From: Xestospongia muta
Lineage: Eukaryota > Porifera > Demospongiae > Haplosclerida > Petrosiidae
Reading direction: 5' to 3'
NCBI GenBank assembly: GCA_963693285.1
Contig: OY848921.1
Location: forward strand, 868,001-932,000
DNA: 64,000 nucleotides
The notes under the pieces: model-generated
Told to the model about the DNA's origin: nothing
The model's database searches: none
The model's input: only the letters and a program-made list of their open reading frames with translations
In this document: in pieces, positions 33,601 through 48,200 of the stretch
Position numbering within the stretch: position 1 is the stretch's first letter
Layout: every line of letters starts with the position of its first letter
Translations under genes and position numbers: made by a program

Positions 33601-34443
33601 AAATAGCTGATTCCATTGAATTTGAGTACATAGTATCACTTGTACCAAATATGTGCTAAGACTACATACGTGGCAAGTGTTTGGATAAGTATTATGTACT
33701 ATTTCCTGTTGACTTTAGTCATCATCATGAACACTCAGTTAGTATTGCCTGTTCACTTACCTTAAGATGGCTCTGTGGTATAGTGGCTGTACCACAAGTG
33801 GAAAGAGACAAACATTGTTGGACACAATATCGTACTTCAGTATTTGTTAGATAATATAGACCATTATTACTACAGCTTCTGCAATGGAAAGTAGATGGAG
33901 ATCTAATGACAGCTTGTTACCTATCCAATAAAATAGCACCAGCTGTAGGTCGTACCATAATTGTTGACTGCAAGAAATCTGTCAAGTTAGCTATAACATT
34001 CTGTAGTTATAAAGATATAACAGTCAATATATTGCAGCATGATGCCCATATATGGATATAGTAATATTCTATGCTAACCTGAACACGAGACTGCAGTGTT
34101 GAATTTAATCTAGATATTATAAAACATACTATACCTATTAAAACTTACCCTGAGAAGAAGGTACTGTCATAATGCACTGATATACGAAAAGGCTGTGAAA
34201 ACGTTGATCTCTTTTTGATATCATGTGATGATGGCTCCAAATGAACTTTATATGCAATCTAAAATGAACAGAGACAATAATAATAGTTAATAACAATAAT
34301 AATTATTATTAATATATTTCTCAACACTGTTCTCATCAACTCACATCTTGGACATTCACGTTATGATTACAGTGGTATTCTTGTAAAGATGCACTGGTAA
34401 AATGTACAGCAACTAATACGAGCAAGAACTGAGCAACATTCAT
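30646..34443 (-). CDS. LMLN-like: Leishmanolysin-like (M8) metallopeptidase 1
   Basis: A secreted or surface zinc endopeptidase related to LMLN/invadolysin and leishmanolysin. The ATG at 34441-34443 opens a signal peptide ([18 protein letters not shown]). About 18 small exons follow. The zinc site KHEFLHAM (33045-33065) continues after an intron as [13 protein letters not shown]. The third ligand lies in the exon with [15 protein letters not shown] (about 32525-32580). [20 protein letters not shown] and ADYCPYQK match human LMLN ([28 protein letters not shown]), and many Cys pairs are kept. A Thr/Pro stalk (VLPVTSTQP, about three units) and a hydrophobic end without basic residues after it ([24 protein letters not shown] in two halves) suggest a GPI anchor. 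One odd point: Ala replaces the Gly of HExxHxxG. Confidence 0.9.
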
Positions 34444-34709
34444 GTTTCTACCTGACAAGTAAAAAGCTACCTCAGCTAGCTGCCTAGACTGCTTGGGGAT
34501 GTAGGTGTGTTCGTTTATGAAATTAAAGCGTGCTATAAAAAAACTTTCTTCTCAAAGTCTGCACCATAAGACAACAGGAAGTCACAATCAAATTAATATT
34601 ACTTAGCAGTTAGTAATAGGTTTATCAAATGTTCTTACTAAGATTTAGCTCAAATGTATAAAAATTTAACAATTGTAACTGGTATTGAAAGTATGAATAA
34701 ATACAGTAT

Positions 34710-34745
<36 letters not shown>

Positions 34746-34905
34746 GACTACTCTAATATCTATTATTGTATGTATAGGTTACATAGATGTAGATAAATTT
34801 TTAATATTTTAAAAATATTTTTATTCTTATTATTTTGTAAAATGATAATTCAGCATAAAAGTTAAAAACTATATAAATAACATCCACTGAATATTTTTAC
34901 ACATA
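34444..34905. other. Spacer between peptidase genes 1 and 2
   Basis: AT-rich spacer with an (ATA)n run at about 34715-34745. It is homologous to the spacer at 38968-39442, so the duplicated unit includes promoter and spacer. No gene is seen. Confidence 0.7.
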
Positions 34906-37900
34906 TTAAAAAATAGCAAGAATTATTGTTATTAGTATAATAATACTGAATGTACATGGAACCAATGTATTAGTTCCACTAGGTTCTGTAGAATCAATAG
35001 GGGGAGATGATGTTCCATCTCCTGATCCTGACCCAAGTGATGGTGAAGTAGTTGGATGAACTACAATAGTGGACATTGGTAAAATAGTGGTCATTGGTTG
35101 AACACTGAACATTGGTTGACTACTGGTGACTGGTAAAAGAGACATGAATCCACTACCATATAAAGCAGCTGAAATATAGAAATATGTATTTTAATTTCTT
35201 ACATGTACTACCACATACATACCTGCTTCAGGACAATTATTAAAATCATCCTAAAGTGAATATAAAGTTAATGATTTTTATTACATTTTTAAATTTAACT
35301 CACATAACATATCTCTAAACAAGATGGACAGACAAAGGCACCAGTATATTGTATGCTATTTGTAGTTTGAGATACTTGAATCTGAAAGGAATTATATCAC
35401 ATGATTGTCACATGTCAATCATGTGATGTACCACTTGTCCAGTGTGAGAACATTTGTAGGACTTGTCCAGTACATGTATTATTACTTGACCACTAGAACA
35501 TGTGTACTATATCAGGACCAAAGGAAAATAAAATTTAAACTTATGATTACAATGTAGGTACTATGTACACACACCTGATAGCAACCAGACTTCTGAAATG
35601 AGGTTGATGAAACAAAACCTCCACTTTGGGCATGCCATGTTCCAGAATGTTCAACACAACGTGAGCCAGAACCATATGTCTGAGCTGAAGGGTTATTTAA
35701 CCCTGTAGTCACAAGGACAAGAGCTAGCAATACCTTATACAACTGGTTACACATACCTGTTACAGCATTATTGATATCATCACATTGTCCATTGCTAAAA
35801 GCCTGTTGAAGAAAACAAATTCAAATTATCGTATGGTATGTATGGTGTATAATTCACTTTCTGATAAGGACAGTAGTCAGCAACAAATGTATTCCCTCCT
35901 ATATGACCAACATCAGCATTACTTGTGTTAAAGTTTACACCAGAATTAAAATACTACTTCAATAATAAAGAATACTGTTAGATTATGATACATTATGTCA
36001 CCTGATATTCTCCTGGAAGGTCAGAATTATACTGAACAAGATTACAAAATGAGATAGCCTTTCGATCCACTGTACATCCATGACGATCATTATTACCATT
36101 TAGACGATTACAAAATGGAGCAATTGTGTGTTCTCTGTAAACAATTCAAGAAACAATATAAAAACTCATTCCTTGAGCTGTAAAATATACTGTTGTTGTT
36201 GTTCTTTGATGTATCCTCCACATGATCCAGCTGCATAACCACAACCATCACCACGTCCCCAAACCAACTGTCCAGCTTTAGTATAATCAACTTTGTACCA
36301 CCTACAAAGATCCAAAATATATGACATGTTATATATATCAGTTGATAAAGTCATCATGTCTTACCCGCTGTCTTCTAGCAAAGCAAATGTAAAGTTTGAA
36401 AACACAGGGTTACTAGGAATGACACCTGTCATAGCCTCACTCTAAAATATATAATAAATTTAGCATTCTAATGACTATAATGTATATATATATATACATA
36501 CACACACACACACATATATATATAAAATATATATATGCGTGTATGTGGTTATTATTCAGTCGTGTTCAGATTTTTGTGGGAAAACTGCAATTAAAACAAA
36601 CAATATCAATTGTTGACATAGTATCATGCTAGCTCAGTGGTCAAAATGTCAATTCCCATAATGTCAACTTTCTTTAGTTTTGTTATTAATTTATTGATCA
36701 TCACAATTGATCACTGACCAATAAAAGTTATGACAGTTCAGTTTGAAGTAAGTCAATGATATTCTAAAAGTTAACATTCTATTGTATATATAAGCTAGTG
36801 ATAACCACTCTAATGTACATAGCAGCTGGACTTCATTAATATTAATTGACTGGTGGAGCAAATCTATTCTACATATATATATATTTCATTAGTTCGTTTA
36901 TTCCAAGACTTTGTTTTCAGAGAATTCAACATTTACTAAAATTCAATTTTAGTTACAGTAAGAATAGCTAATAATAATTTTAATTAAATTTAAAGACTTT
37001 ACTAAAAGAGGATTTCATGCACAAGCAATCAATTGTAACATTGATATTCATGTGTTCCTTACCTCTAGTATTCTCTTTTCCCAGTGAGAAATAGCAGTAC
37101 CTGAACCTCCTTGATCTTCAAGTTGAACTCCCTCAAGTGTGGAACAATTAAAATGGCGCTTACCTTCTTCCTATTGCAATAAAGTTACATACAAGGTGAT
37201 GCTTTCTTGAGTGCATGCTATAACTAACTTATGGTCTTACTTTAACTTTTGGAGTAACTAGAAGTAAGACTGATTTAGTAACAGGACCATTTCTTGTCTG
37301 CCAGTCAGTATAGGTCACTGGTTTGACTGTTGTCTCATTAGTAATGTAGTTTCTGTTAATAGAAATTATCACTATATTATGAACATAACAGACACCATAT
37401 TATTCTTACCCAGATTGATCTTTTAGAGGGTACCCACTAGAATCTCTAGCAGTACGAGGATTACCATTCTCGTCCCTCCACCATGGGAACAATGATCTTG
37501 AGAAAGCCTGTTGTATAAATATAAGAAATTAAGAATAAGAGGTTGACAGTTGAAGGCCAGTTTCTATTACTAACCATAGCATGTAAAAATTCATGTTTAG
37601 CAACAGCAAAAATAAAGTCATCATCACTATTAGCACTCAAACCTGATGAACAGAAGTTGACATAACCAGCAATAGGTCTAGATGATATAATGTAACAATA
37701 CCAAATAAGGAGTGTCATATTAATTACCTGTCATATTCATCTTCCATTTGACAAGCAGCTGCAAAGGCAATTGTACTTCCTTGGCAACCACTTGTTACAG
37801 CAGAAACATAGAGAACAAAATCTACATTGCTGACACCAGCACCATCTGTTCCTGTTTCTTCACACAAATTTAAGTTTGTATTTCGATTGCACTGTCCACA

Positions 37901-38967
37901 ACGCTATAAAGAAAAAGGAATGAACACCAATTACTGCCTAAATACCAGTTAAATAATGTGTGATTTGTACATGGTAAGATGACAATTGAGAACTGGTTTA
38001 ATACTGTACAACAGAGAGAATCGACATTACATAATTTTTAAACATTGAGAAACTACGCTAGAATTAACACACGTATACAAAAATACATACATGTGGCTGT
38101 TTTATGAATCTACAGTTTATGATGTTTAAGTGAATAGCTGAATATTGAATTTGAGTACATAGTATCACTTGTGGTAAATATGTGCTAAGACTACATACGT
38201 GGCAATTATTTGGATAAGTATTGCGTATTATTTCCTGTTGACTTTAGTCATCATCATGAAGCCTCAGTTATTATTTCCTGTTTACTTACCTTAAGATGGC
38301 TCTGTGGTATAGTGGCTGTACCACAAGTGGAAAGAGACAAGCATTGTTGGACACAATATCGTACTTCAGTATTTGTTGGGTAATACCCACCATTACTACA
38401 GCTTCTGCAATGAAAAGTAGATGAGGATCCAATGATAGCTTGTTACCTATCCAATAAAATAGCACCAGCTGTAGGTCGTACCATAATTGTTGACTGCAAG
38501 AAATCTGTCAAGTTAGCTATAACATTCTGTAGTTATAAAGATATAACAGTCAATATATTGCAGGATGATGCCCATATATGGATATAGAAATATTATATGC
38601 TAACCTGAACACGAGACTCCAGTGTTGAATTTAATCTAGATATTATAAAACATATTAGTAATATTTTTCACTCCTATACCTATTAAAACTTACCCTGAAT
38701 AGAAGGTACTATCATAATGCACTGATATACGAAAAGGCTGTGAAAACGTTGATCTCTTTTTGATATCATGCGATGATGGCTCCAAATGAACTTTATATGC
38801 AATCTAAAATGAATAGAGAGTCAATGATAGTATTAATACATTTCTCAAAACTGTTATCATCAACTCACATCCTGCTCTTTCACGTTATGATTACAGTGGT
38901 ATTCTTGTGAAGATGCACTGGTAAAATGTACAGCAACTAATACGACCAAGAACTGAGCAATATTCAT
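34906..38967 (-). CDS. LMLN-like: Leishmanolysin-like (M8) metallopeptidase 2
   Basis: Close copy of gene 1 with the same exon order. The ATG at 38965-38967 opens a similar signal peptide ([18 protein letters not shown]). The zinc motif KHEFLHAM is at 37575-37595, followed by [22 protein letters not shown] carries the third His. The stalk is the shortest of the cluster: roughly one LPVTSSQP unit and degenerate ones, then SGSGDGTSS and a hydrophobic C-terminus. An intron between the SHWEKR exon and the SEAMTGVI exon carries about 400 extra bases (36464-36860). I see no frameshift in the exons I checked. Confidence 0.88.
36464..36860. other. Insertion in an intron of peptidase gene 2
   Basis: Peptidase genes 1 and 3 lack this stretch at the same intron. 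It begins with (TA)n and (CA)n tracts (36483-36545) and continues as unique AT-rich text. No terminal inverted repeats or clear target duplication are seen, so its nature is open. Confidence 0.5.
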
Positions 38968-39236
38968 GTTTCTACCTGACAAGTAAAAGCTACTTCAGCT
39001 AACTGCCTAGACTGCTTGGGGATGTAGGTGTGTTCGTTTATGAAATTAAAGTGTGTTATAAAAAAAACTTTCTTCTCAAAACCATAAGACAACAGGAAGT
39101 CACTATCAAATTAATATTACTTATGGTTTATCAAATGTTCGTATTAAGATTTAGCTCAAATGTATAAAAATTGTAACTGATAGTGAAAATATGAATAAAT
39201 ACGGTAAACAACAACAACAACAACAACAACAACAGC

Positions 39237-39282
<46 letters not shown>

Positions 39283-39442
39283 GACTACTCTAATATCTAT
39301 TATTGTATGTGTAGGTTACATAGGTATAGATAAATTCTTAATATTTTTAAAAATATGTTTATTCTTATTACTTTGTAGAATGATAATTCAGCATAAATGT
39401 TAAAAACTATATACTCACATCCACTGAAGATTTTTACACATA
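38968..39442. other. Spacer between peptidase genes 2 and 3
   Basis: Duplicate of the spacer at 34444-34905. It has an (CAA)n run next to (TAA)n at about 39208-39282, expanded compared with the other copy. No gene is seen. Confidence 0.7.
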
Positions 39443-42400
39443 TTAAAAAATAACAATAATTATTGTCATTAGTAAAATAATACTCAATGTAAATGGAACC
39501 AATGTATTAGTTCCACTAGGTTCTGTAGGATCAGTAGAGGGAGATGATGTTCCATCTCCTGATCCTGACCCAGATCCCATGATATTACTAGGTGATGGAG
39601 AACTAGTTGGACGAATTATACTAGAACTTGATGTACTGTCTTGACCATTTATAACTGTTGTACTACTAGACATTGGTTGGGTACTGGTCACTGGTAAAAC
39701 AGTGGTCGTTGGTTGGGTACTGGTCACTGGTAAAACAGTGGTTGTTGGTTGGGTGCTGGTCACTGGTAAAACAGTGGTCGTTGGTTGGGTGCTGGTCACT
39801 GGTAAAACAGTGGTCGTTGGTTGGGTGCTGGTCACTGGTAAAACAGTGGTCGTTGGTTGGGTGCTGGTCACTGGTAAAACAGTGGTCGTTGGTTGGGTAC
39901 TGGTCACTGGTAAAACAGTGGTCATTGGTTGGCTACTGGTGATAGTCTGGATACTAGTTATAGGATTCATGGTGGACATTTCAAGAACTCCAACTGAACT
40001 CGATATAACATTAGACATGACTCCACTACCATATAAAGCAGCTGAAATATAGAAATAAGTTTTTTAATTTCTTACATGTACTCTCACATACATACCTGCT
40101 TCAGGACAATTATCAAAATCATCCTAAAGTGAATATAAAGTTAATGATTTTATTACATTTTTTTAAATTTAACTCACATAACATATCTCTAAACAAGATG
40201 GACAGACAAAGGCACCAGTATATTGTATGTTATTTGTAGTTTGAGATACTTGAATCTGAAAGGAATTATATCACATGATTATCACATGTCAATCATGTGA
40301 TGTACCACTTGTCCAGAGTGAGAACAATTGTAGGACTTGTCCAGTACATGTATTATTACTTGACCACTAGAACATGTGTACTATATCAGGATCAAAGGAA
40401 AAATAAAATTTAAAGTTATGATTACAATGTAGGTACTATGTACACACACCTGATAGCAACCAGATTTTTGAAATGAGGTTGATGAGCTAGAACTACCACT
40501 TTGAGCTCGCCATGTTCCAGAATGTTCAACACAACGTGAGCCAGGACCATATGTCTGAGCTGAAGGATTACTCAACCCTGCAGTCACAAGGACAAGAGCT
40601 AGCAATATATTACACAACTCGTTACACATACCTGTTACAGCATTATTGATATCATCACATTGTCCATTGCTAAAAGCCTTTACAAGTAAGAAGATGAGGG
40701 AGAGTTAAAACTATTTGTTTAGATACAAAATTACTTTCTGATAAGGACAGTAGTCAGTGACAAATGTAGTCCCTCCTAGTCGGCTAAGAATAGCATTATT
40801 TGAGTCAAAGTTTTCACCAGAATTAAAGTACTACTTCAATAATAAAGAATACTGTTATATTATGATATATTATGTTACCTGATATTCTCCTGGAAGGTCA
40901 GAATTATACTGAACAAGATTACAAAATGAGATAGCCTTTCGATCCACTGTACATCCATGACGATCATTATTACCATTCAGACGATTACAAAATGGAGTGA
41001 TGGGTTGTCCCCTATATAAATTAAATAACAATTATTATTTTAAAGTTATAAAATATACTGTTGTTGTTGTTCTTTGATGTATCCTCCACATGATCCAGCT
41101 GCATAACCACACCCATCACCACGTCCCCAAACCAACTGTCCAGCTTTAGTATAATCAACTTTGTACCACCTACAAAGATCCAAAATATATGACATGTTAT
41201 ATATATATCAGTTGATAAAGTCATCATGTCTTACCCACTGTCTTCTAGCAAAGCAAATGTAAAGTTCGAAAACACTGGGTTACTAGGAATGACACCTGTC
41301 ATAGCCTCACTCTAGAATATATAATACATTCAAGTTTTTATATCATGACCTCACATCCTTACCTCTAGTATTCTCTTTTCCCAGTGAGAAATAGCAGTAC
41401 CTGAACCTCCTTGATCTTCAAGTTGAACTCCCTCAAGTGTGGAACAATTGAAATGGCGCCTACCTTCTTCCTGTCAATATTCATACAAATAATGATGAGT
41501 AATATGATATTATGTGGTAAGGAGTGTTTTGCAACAAAAAATACATTTAAATTTTTGTTTATCTTACTTTAACTTTTGGAGTAACTAAAAGTAAAACTGA
41601 TTTAGTAACAGGACCATTTCTTGTCTGCCAGTCAGTATAGGTCACTGGTTTGACTGTTGTCTCATTAGTAATGTAATTTCTGTTAATATAAAATTATCAT
41701 TATATTATGAACATAACAGACACCATATTATTCTTACCCAGATTGATCTCTTAGAGGGTACCCATTAGAATCTCTAGCAGTTCGAGGATTACCATTCTCA
41801 TCTCTCCACCATGGAAACAATGATCTTGAGAAAGCCTAAAACAATACAGATCATATTGTAATTGTATACTAAATTGCCAGGAGGTATTTATATATTACTA
41901 ACCATAGCATGTAAAAATTCATGTTTAGCAACAGCAAAAATAAAGTCATCATCACTATTAGCACTTAAACCTGATGAACAGAAGTTGACATAACCAGCAA
42001 TAGGTCTAGATGATATGATGTAACAATACCAAATAAGGAGTGTCATATTGATTACCTGTCATATTCATCCTCCATTTGACAAGCACCTGCAAAGGCAATT
42101 GTACTTCCTTGGCAACCACTTGTTACAACAGAAACATAGAGAACAAAATCTACGTTGCTGAGACCAGCACCATCTGTTCCTGTTTCTTCACACAAATTTA
42201 AGTTTGCATTTCCATTGCACTGTCCACAACGCTATAAAGAAAACAATATGTCATCTATTATGTGACAATGATATCACTATAAAAATTAACTGGTAGATTT
42301 ATATGGTTATAATATCAGCTCCATGAAGCAAACTTTTTGAAAAGTAAGAATAATACCATTTTGATTACTAATATATTATAGCTAATATGGCTACATAGAC

Positions 42401-43636
42401 AGTCAATTCAGAACATTTGTAATTAAAATAGTACTATATTACTTTTGAAAATGTCATTGTATGACCATGTAGTAGTTAGTTCAACTAGTCAAATTTTACA
42501 GTGATATATATGCGTGCTATAGAGTATTTGAATTAATATCAGTATATTCTTTTATATACTGCACATACAAAGATGGAATATAATTCTCAAGACAAAATAT
42601 TACCAAATAAACACTTTCAAGTCCAAGTGAAAGATCAAACAATAGTCCAGCTGACTAAACAACACTACCTACATGGCACATGTGATATGAAGCCATGTGT
42701 AAAGTGTATTAATTTGGTAGGTAGCCAATTTTCAATAGCTCACAGTATCTGATAGAGCCTTTATATGGTAAAGGCGTAGTATGGTATCATTTTCTATAGA
42801 CTTAGTCTCATATTACACACCTTAAGATGGCTCTGTGGTATGATGGCTGTACCACAAGTGGAAAAGGACAAACATTGCTGGACACAATATCGCAGTTCAG
42901 TATTTGTTATGAAAAATTGACCATTATTACAGCTTCTGCAATGGAATAACAGTATTTAAAGATCTAATGACAATTTATTACCTGTCCAATAGAATTGTGT
43001 TAGTTGTAGGTCGTACCATAATTGTTGACTGTAAGAAATTTGTCAAGTTAGCTATAACATTCTGTACGAATAAAAATTAAAACTTTAATCACAAGGACTA
43101 TATTAGATATAGCAATGTAACACAGTAATCTATTTACATAGAGAATATTACATACTAACCTGCACACGAGACTGTAGTGTCGTATTTAATCTGGTTTTAA
43201 AAATAAAGTATATATTTGTAAACATGGAGTATGTACATTTTTATGCAATAAACATTTATGATCAATCCATGACATTTGTCATAGATCCACAATACAAAAC
43301 TTACCCTGAAAAGAAGGTACTGTCATAATGCACTGACATACGAAAAGGCTGTGAAAATGTTGATCTCTTTTTGATATCATGTGATGATGGCTCCAAATGA
43401 ACTTTATATGCAATCTAAAAAGAACAGAGAGTCAATGATAAGTCAATTACACAGGCCACAATTATTGAGACAAACCTCTGGACACACACAGATAAGTCAC
43501 ACACTCACAGACATTATTATTATCATTATCAACTCACATCCTGTTCTTTCACATTGTGATTACAGTGGTAATCTTGTAAAGTTGCACTGGTAAAATGTAC
43601 AGCAACTAAGACGAGCAAGAACTGAGCGAGATTCAT
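39443..43636 (-). CDS. LMLN-like: Leishmanolysin-like (M8) metallopeptidase 3
   Basis: Third close copy. The ATG at 43634-43636 opens [26 protein letters not shown] is at 41903-41923, followed by [13 protein letters not shown]. The rest of the catalytic domain is as in gene 1. The stalk is much longer: about seven tandem [12 protein letters not shown] units encoded by a 36-bp repeat, then Ser-rich text ([17 protein letters not shown]), [11 protein letters not shown] and a hydrophobic end. Some introns differ from genes 1 and 2, for example around 42240-42830. The stalk is probably O-glycosylated and would hold the catalytic domain away from the membrane. Confidence 0.9.
39664..39935. repeat. 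36-bp coding minisatellite in the stalk of peptidase 3
   Basis: Seven to eight near-perfect 36-bp units. The unit encodes 12 residues, [12 protein letters not shown], on the minus strand. Peptidase gene 1 has about three units (30830-30945) and gene 2 about one. Differences between units are few (A/G transitions), so expansion is recent. Confidence 0.9.
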
Positions 43637-45215
43637 GTTTCCTCAAAGGATGTACTCAACCGACTCAACTAAAACTGCTAAATTATGCTACTAAATACTA
43701 AATTGACTGTAGTCTGCGTGGGCGGGTTTATTAACAATTTTACTATGAATAATTTTGTGCTATTTACTATAATTATAATCTTCATCAAATGATTTAATTA
43801 TGTACTGTGAAATGAATGATAATATTATAATTGTTTGATTAATATTCTTAGTATCACTTCAGCTGGTAGGAGAGACAAGCCATTGGATCGAAGACAGTAA
43901 GAATTTAATTAGTATGATACAATGTGAACATCACACCACAACATCCTTTTTGTCTAATTACATATACAATTATAGTCTTTAATAATTCCCTCAGTAACGT
44001 ATTCAAACTAGTGCAATAGAGTTTATTTGGCAATCACATCATATATGATTACATTGTATGATATTTCCTATACATTTATCAACACCAGACACTGTTGTAC
44101 AAACAGAACACTTAATAAGGTTTAGTAAAAGAAGTAAGGCATTTACTTATCTGTAGCGCTGTCCAAATCACTTTGAGAGTTCACACCAACCTATAGAGTA
44201 AAGACAACAAAACTAAACAGTTTAGTTGAGTAAACTACCTTTAATGAAATAAGAATATACAAAACAAAGAGATATCTAGCTAGCATCACATAACATTGAT
44301 CACTCAACTAATACATACCCAGCCCTTTTTTTGCATAGATGGTTATCATTGATACCTCTCTGCATTACCTATTGTATTGTGTCCTTAATATTTTATATTT
44401 ATTTACTTTTATTATACTTGTTTATTATATTGTTCCTAATAATCATTATTATTACACGTCTTGTTAATATTATTATGGACAATATATATAGCCTTCACTT
44501 ACAATATGTACTATCAGGCTAGTGTTCATGAAATGTTGAAGGGTTTGTTATAACACTGCAGGAATGCTGGAATGATGACAAGAAATATCATTATGTGATA
44601 TCATAACTTTAAGATACTTGTTCTGGCTCATCATCTCAACCCTATCATATTACATTGTATGTCACGTATTTTTATATAAGGGAAAAGTCATAACAAATAA
44701 TTAAAATATTGTCTTAATTAATGTTCTGTTTATATGGTAGTTACAGACTAATGACTTGGCAATAATATTACTGTTCGATGAGTAATATCTTGTTTCTGAA
44801 TTATTTGTAGATATTTAGGTAGTTAGGATTTGGAATGTTAACTCCCACTGTGTTTGTTAACTCCCAGAATTCTATATAATTATTCTAATACAGTCATAAA
44901 AGTTGGCATTTTAGGATTTGACATTCTATCAAGTAACAAGTAAGATAACCACATTATGAAGTAGGTAAACAAATTAGGAGTGAGTGTTCAGCATCTAGTG
45001 TAACATAGTGCTTTTCGTCATCTTGGGGTTCAGGCTTCTTTGGCAGAGAAATATTATCAAGTCTGTGTTAACTTCAGAACATGATTGCAACTAAAACATC
45101 TTTTATTTTTGATATTATTATAAAAAATTATCACTCAAAATACATTGTGTTTAACACAATATCTACTAATGAAACATTACAACAATTAGTTTATTACTTT
45201 TGTGATTGTATCCTG
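43637..45215. other. Spacer between peptidase genes 3 and 4
   Basis: About 1.6 kb without a clear gene. At about 44155-44192 the minus strand reads, after an AG acceptor, GVNSQSDLDSATDK and then TAA. This resembles the start of a 3' exon of gene 4 ([14 protein letters not shown] at 45672-45740). It could be a remnant of another peptidase copy or an alternative last exon. The rest is AT-rich with no recognised repeat. Confidence 0.4.
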
Positions 45216-48200
45216 TCAAACAAACTGTAACATCACTAATATTGTAACTATAATAACTAGGAAAGATTTCCTGGTATCACTTCCACTTGTAGGTGGAGGT
45301 TTTACAGAAGGGGGTGTGTTTGTGGAAGAGGGAGTAGGAATAGCCACTGGAACAAAGACTGCTTCCTATATGAATGAATATAGTTATAAGCAATAATATA
45401 ACATAAAAGTCTAGAAATAGTCAAAAAACAAAATGATTTCTTTTTAGTAGCTCATTCCACGATTATATCATTGTTAATAACGTTAATTTAATAAATTCAA
45501 TTATTAAACCATTATTAATAATGTTAATTTAATAAACTCTAATTATTACATCATTCTTAATAATATTAATTTAATAAACTCTAATTATTACATCATTCTT
45601 AATAATATTAATTTAATAAACTCTAGTTATTACTTAATAATTTCCATATATTAATTTGATGACACAGCATACCTGACAGAGTCTATCAAATGAAGAAGGA
45701 CAAGCTAGTTTTCCTACGCTACCTCCAGAGTTCACATCAACCTAAAGAAGATACATAAATAAATTACCAAAATATCTCAATTTTCACTTACTACATCATC
45801 AGGTTGTTGACACAGATAAGGAATACCTTTAACATAGACAGTCAGTTCAGTATTGTTAGCATTGCAGGAATACTATATCAATAATATAATATATTATATC
45901 AATAATATAATAGTGACTATATGAATTAGAAAAGCTAGCATTACGACAAAGGACACTTTTATACAGAACAATAGTTCTAATTTGATACTAATATTTTAGA
46001 ATCTTTGTATTAAGGACACCACTGTACTTAAACTAGCAGAATACCAAAACTGTTGTATTTACTTAAAGACAATGACATGTGATAATGTATAGCTCAGTGT
46101 AACTACAAGAATTAATGATTTGATGGATAGATGGATGAATGAATGGATGGATGGATAATAACTAATATATCATACCAAATAACATCCAGCACCAAACAAA
46201 TCAATAGTCGTCCCTCCAAATGTCCACCGATTATTGTGATTGAAACACTTGGAGCCATTACCGTATGTTTCAGACAAAACATTTTGAGATGAGGAAAGTG
46301 TTTCTAAAAACCCTGTAATGTATGCTATGACAATAAAGAATACCTGGTGGTTGGTTGTCTGGGTCATTACACTCATTTCCTCTCCCACCTTTAAATGTGA
46401 AGCTCTAAGAAGAAAGAAACAATACTCATTAATACTAGATTAGATAAACTAATACTATTTCACAGTATTGACCTCAGCATATACAATACTGTATTATACC
46501 TTCTGAAAAGGACAGTAATCAGCTATGAACACAGTGCCCCCTTCATTAGGATTACTAAAGTACTAATAAACAACAAGTATTGATAAGGAGCTATAGACCA
46601 AATATTACCTACCATATATTCATCGGGTACATTAGACTGATATGTATCTAAAGTACATATAGCACCAAAGTCTCTATCAACTGTACAACCACGTTGAGTG
46701 GTACCACCAATAGTAGAAGATTGATTACAGAAAGGAGTGATCGGCTGACCTCTGGTGATGTGAAACAAATGGAATGAAACTTTCATATCAAAACTTACGC
46801 ATCTTTTCTCTCATTCATATATTGTAGACAGCTGCTAGTGGCAAAGGTACAACCTGCATCTTTACCCCAAGACAGATATTCTGCATAACCGTTGTTGACT
46901 TCATACCAGCTATACATAGATGGATGAATGGATGGATGGATGAATAAATGGATAGATGGATGGATGAATGGATGGATTAATAACTTACCCACTGTCTTTT
47001 AAAAGAGCAAATGTAAAATTGGAAATAACAGGGCCATCCCCTATAATCCCTGTCATTATCTCATTCTAAATATAATCAATATCACTTGAGAAAATACATA
47101 ACAATCATTCAACTTACTCCTAAAATTCTCTTCTCCCAATGAGAGAGAGCTGTGCCTGAACCACCTTGATTCTCTAACTCTACACCTTCCAAAGATGGGC
47201 AATTAAAATGTCTACGTCCTTCCTTCTATAGAAAGTAATTAAAGAGAAATCATTAATATTATATGTATATATATATATATATTGTGATACACTTACCACT
47301 ACATTTGGAGTGACCATAATATTAACAGTATGATTGGTAGTTCCACCAAATACTGTCCAGTCATTGTATGTTACCTCTCGAATTGTAGTAGTATCATTCC
47401 ATTCGAAACTAGTACTACAAAATATAAAGATATGGTTCCCATATGTTCAACTGTTATCTATTCATCTACCCTTTACCCACGTCCAGATCACAGTCAACCT
47501 AATGCTCACTTCCCATTGACCAACCCCACATTCTAAATTGTATAGCAAAGCCTATATCTATCTCATTACAGTGACTGGATCTAGCCACACCCACATTCAT
47601 GACATACCGGCCATTTACTGTAATCATAGGAGGTAATCCAAAGTCATCTCTGTCAGTAAGTGGATTACCATCTGAGTCTCGCCAAAATGCATAAAGACTT
47701 GATGAAAATGCCTACAAGTTCCAATAAGCACATGTTTGTCATTTAATCACATCACTTACCAATGCATGTAGAATTTCATGTTTAACAATAATAAACAAAG
47801 TGTCATCATCAGTATTTGTAAGTGCTGATGGACAAAAGTTAACATATCCAGCAATTGGTCTAAACAATACAATTAGCAATCATTACAAGACATTATTGTT
47901 CTCTGACAATATAGTAGTGACTTATAACAACACAACATGTACTGAATTTATATTGTCACATGAGTCACACCATTTTTGTTAAAATATTTACAAAGGATTC
48001 TTGAGTAAAATCAATAATGATATCTGTTTGTATACTATTTTCACCGATATCAGCATTATTCTAAGTATTTGTGCTCCAGTTTAACTTATCACTGTTCCTG
48101 TGACACAATATTACTTATTAAAACTCCCTCCTCCTAATATAATCACTAGAAATTACAGTCTCTCTTGTTAGTTTTCACATACACCAGATATCCCATGTCT

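Noticed and set aside
36640..36665. tRNA-like box (TAGCTCAGTGG)
   Set aside because: There is no matching B box or cloverleaf in the surrounding AT-rich text.
39673..40052. Open frames of [12 protein letters not shown] type on the + strand over the stalk minisatellite
   Set aside because: Translation of a 36-bp repeat whose minus-strand reading is the real peptidase stalk.
47330..47536. + strand ORFs in peptidase 4 intron and exon text, and 47800-47982
   Set aside because: They run antisense across exon-intron borders of the peptidase gene and show no recognisable domain.
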